Assembly: GCA_019693395.1 (NCBI GenBank)
Contig: JAAMXP010004725.1
Location: 1 to 29,491 of the forward strand
DNA: 29,491 nt
Reading direction: 5' to 3'
Source: Ettlia oleoabundans
Taxonomy: Eukaryota > Chlorophyta > Chlorophyceae > Chlamydomonadales
In this document: one piece after another, positions 20,431-29,491 of the stretch
How the letters are laid out: each line of letters opens with the position of its first letter
Numbering within the stretch: the first letter of the stretch is position 1
Position numbers and translations under genes: made by a program
Notes under the pieces: model-generated
What the model was told of the DNA's origin: nothing
Databases searched by the model: none
Seen by the model: only the letters and a program-made list of their open reading frames with translations

Positions 20431-23400
20431 ATGGCAACCAACGACAGAGCACGGCGGGTACTGCTGAACGCCACACGCAGCGAGGCAGAGGAGTTGCTGC
20501 AGCACGAGTCGCCCCCTCGGCCATCCAGCCTGAAAGACTCTGCGGGCGATCAAGATGATCTGTACGCGAGCAGGGTTCACGAGTTAGAGGTGCACGAACC
20601 CAAGGGTTACCTGGAGCATGAGATGGAGAAGCACGGCAGGAAGCCCGACCTGAAGCTGTGGGCGCCGCCCAGCCGCGGCGGTGCAGGCGGCGCAGCACCC
20701 AACGGCACCAGCTCCCAAGCCGGGTGAGGTCCAAGGGAGGTTGCAGTGTAGGGCAGATTGATTGCCCATGCAGCAGGATAACATTTCTTGATCAAATCCG
20801 CAAGGTTGCTCACAGTTGAACTTGCAGACGGATACGTCAGGCTCGGCGCCTCCCGCAGCAGACTAATGTGTGGTTGCGGTTGAGCATTGACAGGAAGCGT
20901 GCTCTGCCTGTTAAAGCTGCGAGCCAAACTTACTCTGTTTTGAAGCCGTGGTGACCTACACTGTCGCTGTGTTATGCAGGCATCAGGAACCTTCCTCTGA
21001 CCTCAGCGCGTCCCCGGTGGCTGCCGCTGCGGCACCTGCTGTCGCTCCCGCCACACCAGCTCCAAAGCCACAGGCCACAGCCACGGTGGAGGGCCGCGTG
21101 CGGCCATCCCATGAAGCCATTGCTGAACTGCGAGAGGTGGACGTGCGGGCTGCGTTTGCTGGCCTACCACGCATAAAGCCGCACTGGACGCACAGGTAGG
21201 TTGGCGATGATCATGAGTGATCTGTAGGCAGGATATGTGGCTGTGGGGAATGGCTGGCTTCTCTGCCATAGGGTGGGCACAAGGCCTGCAGGCTAAGTGG
21301 CCTTGCAAGCAAGCTGTCTGCCAGTTGTTTATGAGACAGTGACGTATACTTTGCTGCTGCTTCCTGCAGCAGGTATATTGCCCCTTTCTTGTGCACCAGG
21401 TGCACTCGATATCAACTCAAACTTCCTGTCTGTCCTATCGGTACCCCTGCCGGCAGGTACATGAAGATTCTGCTGGTTGGCGAGTCAGGGCTGGGGAAAA
21501 CTACATTTGTCCGCAACCTATTTGCAGCGTGAGTTAATGTAGATCATAGAAGCCAGCAAGCTGTGGATCAAAGTGACAGCCGTCTGCTTGCAAACCTCAG
21601 CAGCTTGTGCAAACCGCAACATATTGCCAAATGTGCCTGTGGTTGGCCCGCCTGCGTGCAAAGCACTCCATCGTCTCAGTCCCTTGTTTGAACTTGCGGC
21701 TGGCTGCAGATATGCTCGCGATGCATCTTTCCCTGTCAATGACGCCTCGATTGCTAATGCGCAGCGGGTGAGGTGGTTTGCTGACAGCTGGGCCTGGTGG
21801 CATGAGAGTATTGCACATCAGGGCAAGTTTTGCACAGCTGTTCCTGCTACCTGCCTGTGCAGTTGGCCCATTCTCCTGCCACTTCTCTCCATCCAATTTC
21901 TTGCTGTGCCAGAACCATTTTTTGTCTGCTTGCTGCAGATCTTCATGGACAACCCCGAGGCTCTTTGCACAGAGATTGTGTTGCAGGTGATTGATGCAGG
22001 TTTGTACATCTGTCGGTTGTCTGCAGGCCAACCAGTACGGCTGCAGTGCACAGGCATTGTTTTCGCAAAGGTTTCCAGCTGTTTGATTGTGTAGTTTTGC
22101 AGCAGCAGCTGGAGTCGCTGCTTGCTGGCAATAATCTCATGTGACTTTTTGCCCTCTGCCCCACCCTCCGGGATGCTGCAGGACAGCGAGAACAAGGTGT
22201 ACTACCACTACCTGGTGCAAGACACACCAGGTGTGACAAAACAAGTGGACAGGCAGCTGGGTTTGGGGCAAGGCTTTCAAGCGAGGCAATCAGCAGCTAG
22301 AGTGACGCCATGTTGTGAAGATGCAGGCACTGCCAATGTGGGTATCCCGGCCCCGCTTGCAGGCTACGGTGACTCAACCGATCTGGCAGCTGACAGGCAG
22401 GTGATCCTGGACTACATCCAGGACTGCTCGGCCGCGTACCTGGAGCAGGCAAGTGCTGTGCTGCCAAGGTTGGGGAGTAGTTTGCAAACTTACGTACCCG
22501 AGGGTACCCTGCCATGGCGCTTTCCTGCAACAGTTGCTGCCTAAACATGCACCTTACCTCAACAGCGAAGGTGGGTGGGAGATGTCACTAGAACTCAGTC
22601 ACGTCACAGGTCACCATCCTACCTCCGCCAGAGCAAGCTACTGCCTGTGCCTGCCAGGATTATCTGACATGCGTGAAGGACCTTTAATGACCAGGGTTTG
22701 CTCTCCCGCCCAGGTTCATTGAGCCCATCCCCTCATTCACCTGTCCTGTATCTCAGCCATTTTGCACACCTTTCATCCATGTGCTCCTGCCTGACAGGAG
22801 ATGGATCCCGAACGCAAGGCCGCCATGCACGCCATCAGGGACACACGCGTCGATGTGTGCCTCTACTTCATCCCACCCCACCGCTTGCGCCAGGTGCCCC
22901 AGATACTCAGTTGACCCGTGCGCGGCTGTGATCTGCTCCCCCACGCCTCCTGTCTTGCTGTGCAAGGTGCTCTTGTTGCTATGTGCTCTGCTTTGCCCCC
23001 TTTTGCTCCCCCACACCTCCTGTCTTGCTGCTCAAGCTGCTCGTCATGCCCTGTGCCCTACTTGCTCCAAAACACACGTACCATCCGCTCACACACTTCT
23101 GCCCCTATTCATTCATACACGTTTGGTCTGCAGATCGACTTGGCATTCATGTCTGAGCTGGCAGCGGTGGCACCTGTGGTGCCAGTGCTGGCCAAAGCAG
23201 ACACAATGACTGCAGAAGAGCTCAAGGTAAGGCTCAGGCTGCCATTGGCATTGCCACTGCAGGCGTGCTGGTGCACTGTTTCTTTGACTGCTGCTTATGC
23301 ATCGCAGATGCTGCCCTCGTGGCCAGTCATATATGTCAAAGCTGCCCCTGATGTCCATGCTGTTGCTGTTTTGCTTTGGTCTGTCAGGCATTTTGCCGCT

Positions 23401-25630
23401 CTGTCCCACCCAGCAGCATGCTCCCAAATTGCCTGCGCTTGCTTTCGCCTGGCCTCACATGCAGGAGTTCCGTCACCGCGTTCGTGAGACGCTGCGGCGT
23501 GCAAATGTGCGCTCTCCCTTCTCCCATGATTCACTGGAGGAGGCAGGGGCACGCCACGGCCCTCCCTTTGCCATCATTGGCAGCAACCAAATGGACCTTG
23601 CAGTGGGAAAGTAAGTAGTGCTCTAGCGTGAGTAAGGGCAGTCGTAGGCGTGGCTGCTTTCGATCGTGATCAGTGTAGCTTGTCTGCTTGGTACTTGCAT
23701 TCATGTTGGACCCTGCAGCTTACAAATGCAGTGCCATGATCGGGGAGCTGAACGGCGTCATGCTTCTTGCCATTTGGCCCAGTTGCAGGTTCTGGCCAGT
23801 CCGCAAGTACCCTTGGGGCTCTGTAGAGGCAATGCTGACTCAGCACTCAGGTGCGCTGGTACTACCCAGCAGACCTTCTAAACATCACACACAATGCCCG
23901 TCCCAGTGATCCAGTAACACATCTCTTGTGACTTATAAACTGTAAATTGATTTTGTGCGGCTGCTTTATGGATGGTGCTGCCTGGCAAAGCGGGGGCGCC
24001 CGCTGAACTTCTCTTAGATCCTACCCTCTTTTGTGTGCTACCATTACCGCCAGGGTGGTGGATCACTTGGTAAAGTGTGAATGCAAGCTGCCCACCCCTG
24101 CCCCTGCTGCAGAGCTGCCTGTGCTGCGCCGCCTGCTGTTTGAGACGGGGTACATGGAGCTCAAGGACGGGACTGAGAAACGGTTCCACGAGTACAGGCG
24201 CCAGCACTGCGCGGGGGGCAAGCCTCGAGGCATCGTGGTGGGTGGTATTGATACATATGGGAGAGGGGTGCAGAGCAGGATGGAGAGACAGGGGGAAAGC
24301 CCGGCACCTTAGTCTGGCATCAGTGCACCTATATGTGCTGTCTGCAACTCAGGATGTTGGTTGGGCCTTTGTTTATTTGTTCTTTCCTGGGGCGTGCTCC
24401 TGGGGCGTGCAGGGTGCGTTCAACAGAGTGGCACGCAATCTGGCGCTGGGTGGCGGGCTGGTGTTTGCATTCTGGCTGCTGGCTGGCGGTGGTGCGGCGG
24501 TGATCAAGGATGAGGCGAAGCGCAAGGAGACGGTCCGGCGTGTGAAGGAGAAGGTGAGCACAATAGTCAAGGACAGCAGGCGGGAGGCAAGAGGCAGCCG
24601 GTCAGCCCTGGGTGGGTTCATCGACCACATTGATGCCCTCCGAGCAGCAAGGCCAAGGAGGGTGACAAGCCCAAAATGCTGGTCTCAGCTGCTTTGCTGT
24701 GCTTCTCTGTCGACAGCAGAGAGCAGAGTGATACGTAAGAGGCTGCTGCTATAACCAGCTCCTTATACTCCCAACTGCTCTGCTACTAGATTGGCGTGCA
24801 CGTCCCTTTCATGTCTGATCAGGTGGGCGAGGTTGTGGAGCAGGCGGCTGAGGTGGCTCACGATGTGGGGGGCAAGGCTCACGAGGCAGCCACCATTGCC
24901 AAGAGCACCACCAGTGCTGCTGCTGACGTCACCAAGAGGGCTGTTACCGATGTTGCCGACAAGGCCAGCCGAGCTCTGGAGACTGAGGAGCAGCGCAAGA
25001 GGTGTGGGGCACAGTTCAGAATAAGGAAGCTTTCTGGCAATTTTGCCCCACGGGTTGGGTTGCTTTCGCTGGCTGGTGTGCATGTTTGACGCATCTGCAG
25101 CTTGTTATGGGAAATGGCGGGCTGCCGGCAAGCCCTGCCTTGTTTCGGCTGGCTGCCAGCACATTGCAGGCAGCAGCATGAGAGGGCCTTGCGTAGAGTG
25201 GAGCGCTGGTTTGAGCTGATTGAACGCAACAAGATCTTCTGACCCACGCTTTCCTGCACCACTGTTGCGCCCCTTCCTTGCAGGTGATTGTCGTCGTTTG
25301 GGGGGCGTTGCGCTTTTGTATTATGCATGGAGAGGCTGCCCTTCAGCAGCATACCTGGTTGCCGTTGTTGCTGCTTGTGATTGGCCCACCTGCGACCACG
25401 ACCTGCCTGCGTGTTGCACTGCTTGCCTGCCTGCTGCTGTGGGTGCAGGAGGGAGGCAGATCTTCTCAAGAGGCAGGCAGATGAGGCATACAAGCGGAAG
25501 CCCTGGTGGCAGTTCTGGGGCGAGTAAGCTCCCAAGTCCTGGCTAAGACTGAGCCTCACAGCCCCTTGGCGACGCCGCTCGCTGCCGCAGGCGGGAGGCG
25601 GAGGAGCGCAAGGCGCGAGGTTGGGGCTGA
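20431..25630 (+). CDS. Septin GTPase with C-terminal transmembrane segment
   Basis: Seventeen exons (20431-20723, 20980-21195, 21457-21528, 21710-21767, 21939-21986, 22182-22230, 22363-22448, 22798-22893, 23134-23226, 23465-23610, 23789-23850, 24113-24237, 24413-24553, 24823-25001, 25170-25208, 25449-25523, 25591-25630) give 605 residues. A disordered 170-residue N-terminus precedes the GTPase: P-loop GESGLGKT (178-185), DTPG (243-246), LRQIDLAFMSEL and AKAD (326-329), then the septin-unique region ending RKYPWGSVE and LLFETGYMELKDGTE. Septins polymerise into membrane-associated filaments. After it come one apolar span (about 459-479, LVFAFWLLAGGGAAVI), a charged amphipathic helical region, and KRKPWWQFWG near the end. 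Intron 7 has a GC donor. The exon 15 donor (GTTTGA) is weak: skipping exon 15 keeps frame, and reading through it gives a shorter tail ending at 25242. Confidence 0.92.
22935..23074. repeat. About 70-bp tandem repeat inside septin intron 8
   Basis: Blocks 22935-22966 and 23005-23036 match at 29 of 32 positions, exactly 70 bases apart. Weaker similarity continues to about 23074. The region is pyrimidine-rich and fills the middle of the 240-bp intron. Confidence 0.65.
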
Positions 25631-26042
25631 TGGCGCCCGGGCAAGGTCCGACCAAGCAGTTGAAGTCAAGGAGGAACAGGGCTGGCCGTACTGGTGAACT
25701 CAATTCGGCACCTGGGTTAGGTTCTACTTTTGGCACTTGAGTTCTCAGTTCGGGACTTGGGTTGGAGTTTGAGTGGTCCCATCCAGTGTGGTCTGGTGTT
25801 ACTGTTGTCGATTAATTGAAAACCCAAAACAGCAGTGTTGCTTTCCGTTGAAACTTTGCTTTTTCCATCATCTGGCGTTTACTTCCAACTACAACCAATA
25901 AATTTGCTTGTGCACATGAATGGTCATGAGCGATACTGTTAAGAACCCATCAGTAACAGGCAATACAGCTTTGAGTCGTGAAGGCGTCTCATGGGGCAAG
26001 CATGTCTGTTTTTTGGATGCCAAATTTGATAATGGCTGCCGG
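25631..26042. other. Convergent gap between septin and L-arabinokinase
   Basis: This 412-bp gap between stop codons is 3' UTR and spacer. It contains a run of three imperfect 12-mers near its left end and an AT-rich stretch around 25800-25920. No coding exon and no TGTAA signal was found on either strand. Confidence 0.5.
25707..25763. repeat. Three imperfect copies of a GGCACTTGGGTT-like 12-mer
   Basis: Copies start at 25707 (GGCACCTGGGTT), 25732 (GGCACTTGAGTT) and 25752 (GGGACTTGGGTT), spaced 25 and 20 bases. They lie in the septin 3' UTR, 77 bases after its stop codon. Confidence 0.5.
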
Positions 26043-29000
26043 CTATGCAGGTGTATGCTTGGTTCTCAGCAGCCGCAAGTATCCGAACTCTGCAGCGCCG
26101 CCTGAAGACCCCTTGAACACCTTGGGAGTGTAACTGAGCTCTTGTGCATACCGCTGCAAACAAGGCAGGCACAAGCGGCACAGTTGCAGTACGCTAGCAA
26201 TACGTCACCACGAGTGCACATGGCAAGCAGCTGGATGCAATACAACTGACAATGCAGAGGAAGTGGAAGTGGTGGGCGTGAACATGAGCAAGCCGCACCT
26301 GCACCACACGTTGGACAGCCTCCTCGCCGCGCTCCCCCGCTGTGGCCAGGATGCACACAGTACCTACAGAAAGTGCCAGCCAATTGCTGTTTGCGCAAGC
26401 TCATATCTCAACATTTCACTGGTCTTCCACTCAACACAGGATAGGCAACTACAGTAATCAGACCACCTACAGTGCCTGACTTTCCCCACCTCCGGAGCCG
26501 CCGCCTGTGATCTTGGCGGCAAACACAGCTGGTGACTCCCCGCGGGCCACAGCCACATCATGCTCCTCTTGCACCAGGTCGACCAGCCTATCAGTTCCCT
26601 CTGCAGCACGGCAGGATGGAGCCGCATCAGCACCGCAGCGCGGCAATGTTGTGAAGGGCAGCCAGCCACAGGGGGCCCGATATCGCAGGCGCCCATTAGC
26701 TATGCACAGCCTGCTTGAGGCGATAGCAGCAGGCACCAGCAGCCTGGGCATGCTTGGACACTGCAGCACCAAAAAGCTGACTTGGACCGCGAACTGCAGG
26801 CAGCGGCCATGCCAGAAAGCTTACCTGACCCCAAGCCGCATCTGCTGTAGCTGACGTGGGACTGCCTCATCAGCTCCCCAAGCACCTCCAGCTGCGCATC
26901 GCCGTCTGCAGGTGCCGCAAGAACCTGCGCTCACCCCACTCACATGACAGTCATGGTATGCATGAGGTTGCCAGCTGAACAACCAGCCACAACAGCTTTC
27001 TTTACTGTGCTGTCCCAAGCTTGCCTGGCGGCTGCTGCGTGCTAAGCAAGCGCACCACACAGCTGTGCAACATGTACCAATCAACATGAGGTGCAGGCTT
27101 CCCACCTGTCTGAAGGCGTTCACCCTGAAGTTCTCGTTGACAGGGTGGCTTGCAGGCATGCGCACCGCATAGCTCTGCGACAACGGATAAGCAGGTGGCC
27201 AAGCAGTGTTGGTTTGAATGCGCCATGCACTGAAACGTGGCAGTGTCCACCCAGCAACAGCCACCACGAGAAGGTGGAGACGCGGCACCATTTACACTGT
27301 AGCGCTGCAGTTTTGCGCTTCAATTGAAGTTGCACACCTGCGACTCGTCAATACTGGTGGCATGGTCCCAATGTGAGCGGTACTGCTGCAGGAAGGTAGC
27401 TCCATCCAGTACCTCTGGCAGTTCCCGCTCGTACTGCCGGGTAAACTCGCTGGGATTGAGGTTGGCTAGGTGCCCGCCACCTGCAGTTCAAGGGGCCGCG
27501 CAACACCAAGCAGCACCTAGAAACCTCCGAGCGTTTTACTGTATTCAAGTAAAGCGCTCGGAGGAAGTAGCAGTCACTGAATGTCTGCGCAAACACGATG
27601 CCCAGTGCGCACATAATCAGCAGCAAGAAGTAGGGGCAGCAAGTTACCTATAGGTGGAGCCTCGTTACCGCCACTGCTGGTGCCGTTGTTGCCATGGGAC
27701 GCTTCGTACGCCAGCTCGCTGATGATGCGCAGGCCCATGAAGGTGCCTACTCGCACACGCCCATAGTCAGAGCCACCCACGCTATGCTGCTTCCCTGCAC
27801 GCAAAACGCTTGGCTAAACGTCGAGGTTGGAAGTGGTTTGACCACTGCTGGCCCCATGGCTGCCAGGACCTTGAGGGCAGGCACCAGCGTGCAAGATCCT
27901 GGCTGGAATGCGACAACACTGCAATGATCACATGCTGGTATGCAACTCGAAGCCTGCCTGGCACCTGAGTCGACCCCAAAGAACTGCAAGTGGTTTGGAA
28001 TTGCCGCTGACCCCTGCACTTCCGCTGGCTGGCATCGCAGTGCAAGCAAGCGGGACTCCTGGCCAAGCGCCGACGCCATCTGATCCATCACGCCGCAAGG
28101 AGCGCCTGTGGGTGCACAGCACAGCATGAACCGCTATGTGGACTAGCAGAGAGAGCAGGGCACAAGGCATCTCTGGTATGGTATGCGCCCTGTGGCTGTC
28201 AAAGGCAGGTGGCTGCACCAGCCCAAGTCGCCCCAATTGGGCCATGCATCTTGGTGAGAAAGGTTGTTAGCATACAAATACAAAGTAGCTAATCCTCACC
28301 CACAACGTTGTTTTCGACTTTCTGGCACAGCAGCGCCAGGGTGCGGCCATCAAGGCGCAGGTTGTATGCTGCAACCAGGGCCGCCATTGTCGCCACTTCC
28401 ACGGCAGCAGAGGAGCTGACTCCCTTGCCCTCTGGCACGTCTGCAAGTCGGCGCGCGCAGAGGAACATAGATCAGTGGGATTTGCAGGCACCATTTGCAG
28501 GAGTCGATGCTGAGTCTGGCTGTTCCCCGCAATGTTGTGGGCCCTGGCAACTGGCGTACCAGAACGATGAGCAGTGAGAGGATAGCAGGACAGCAACTTG
28601 CAGCAAAAGCAGCCGCACAGAACCTCCCAACCCAACGCATACGGGGGCAGAACTATGACTGTCACGAAAATCATCCCAAAGACGACAGAGAAACTGAGAA
28701 CTTTGTTACAAGGCCGCACCTGAAGCTACCAGGATGGACAGACCGTCAGTGAACCGAGCGCCCAACTCCCGCATCAGCACCACCAGCGCCCCAACCACGT
28801 ACGCCGCCCAGCTGAGCTTGGGGTCCTGCTTGAGGAGCGCTCGTGCCTCGGTGTAGCCAATTGGGCCGCCATTAGGCAGCTGCAGGAAGAAAAAGCAGAG
28901 TGCAGTACATAGCATGGATACACAACTATGCAGCTAAATGACTGGCTAATTGCCTGCCTGCCTGCTTAACGATTGTCACGATAGGTGAATGCCACCATAG

Positions 29001-29491
29001 CACTCACTTGCTCCATCCACCCTTGCGCAGATCCAATGGATCCAACAAACACCCCAGCAGGCAGTTGACAACCTTGCACGCGTACACCTTCTACTGACAC
29101 GAACACCCCTTTCAACCCACCAGCTGAGAGAGTTCCAACTCAAAATAGGTTTCACGCTCCGATCCCCCGGGGTTTAGACTCACGACACGGACTGCCGCTC
29201 CCTGCGCTTGCGCGCCATTTCCTGAGGGCGGCTGTCGCTGCAACGCAACGTGACACGCCTCTGCCAGAGGCATCTGCATGTGGCAGGAAACCGACCGCGG
29301 TGGGAGTGTGCCGCCAATGCATGGCTGGGGCAGATTGCAGGGCGGGGCTGTGCCAACAGAGAGCCTGCGCAGCATCAATAGGAAGGTGGCGATGACGCTG
29401 CCGCTTTCCCAGTAGCCCTTGCCTGCAGCACAAGCGAGCCGCTGTAGTCTGCAATGCCGCCCATGACATCGAGGCGGCCAGGAGCCCGTGT
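26043..29491 (-). CDS. ARA1: L-arabinokinase, galactokinase-like GHMP domain (5' part outside the window)
   Basis: Twelve exons (29491-29423, 29273-29121, 28879-28720, 28440-28300, 28105-27965, 27794-27648, 27480-27338, 27174-27106, 26924-26825, 26600-26490, 26363-26299, 26153-26043) give the last 469 residues. The enzyme phosphorylates L-arabinose to L-arabinose 1-phosphate for cell-wall sugar salvage. It matches plant arabinokinase in order: [20 protein letters not shown] (GHMP motif 1, with MGGIADYSG where galactokinases have GEHTDYNGG), [29 protein letters not shown] (phosphate loop), [53 protein letters not shown], and [13 protein letters not shown] (motif 3). The visible exon 1 ends at a GC donor (29422). 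The N-terminal glycosyltransferase-like region known from plants would lie past the edge, so its presence is not shown. A plain galactokinase is less likely. Confidence 0.93.

Noticed and set aside
24031..24112. Extended septin exon 12 starting near 24055 (VVDHLVKCECKL reading).
   Set aside because: Joining exon 11 to the acceptor at 24112 gives QHSELPVLRRLL, which aligns directly with septins; the longer start needs a different phase.
24879..25736. Long minus-strand open frame of 285 codons.
   Set aside because: It is antisense to septin exons 14-17 and its sequence has no domain-like pattern; the plus strand carries the phase-consistent exons.
1..29491. An undescribed defence, mobile or CRISPR-like system.
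   Set aside because: No direct-repeat arrays, transposase, reverse transcriptase, recombinase or clustered operon genes were seen; all nine genes are intron-bearing nuclear genes, mostly housekeeping.

Overview
The window reads as nuclear DNA of a photosynthetic green alga, most likely a chlorophyte in or near Trebouxiophyceae; the class is an inference and the genus cannot be told. The evidence is dense short introns with GT-AG or GC-AG ends, a lumenal PsbP-domain protein with a bipartite chloroplast/Tat leader, a plant-type aspartic proteinase with a saposin-like insert, an L-arabinokinase, and a septin. Septins occur in green algae but not in land plants. No prokaryotic, organellar, viral or CRISPR features were seen.

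Nine protein genes were reconstructed by joining exons whose reading phases agree, six of them also guided by remembered homologues: (1) 120-1169 minus, a single-pass membrane protein with acidic/basic repeats; (2) 2106-3481 plus, APC10/DOC1; (3) 3770-4967 minus, Mediator subunit MED10; (4) 5477-6459 plus, an unrecognised 183-residue protein; (5) 7107-12390 minus, a phytepsin-type aspartic proteinase with 14 exons; (6) 12634-14235 plus, a thylakoid-lumen PsbP-domain protein; (7) 14728-20267 minus, a 1082-residue RRM protein with 18 exons; (8) 20431-25630 plus, a septin with a C-terminal membrane segment and 17 exons; (9) 26043 to the window edge, minus, the galactokinase-like part of L-arabinokinase.

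The strands alternate without exception, so every junction is either a divergent promoter gap (163 to 936 bp between start codons) or a convergent gap (288 to 647 bp between stop codons). The genes share no single pathway: they cover cell-cycle ubiquitination, transcription, protein turnover, photosynthesis, RNA binding, septum or membrane scaffolding, and sugar salvage. This is ordinary dense algal euchromatin, not an accessory island.

The features worth a second look are the 7 GC-AG introns among about 73, a 117-bp foldback inside a proteinase intron, two independent tandem duplications of about 70 bp inside introns, the membrane-anchored septin with an aromatic tail motif, the large RRM protein with an unrecognised C-terminal half, and two orphan proteins (genes 1 and 4). 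All exon joins are by eye and have not been tested against transcripts.
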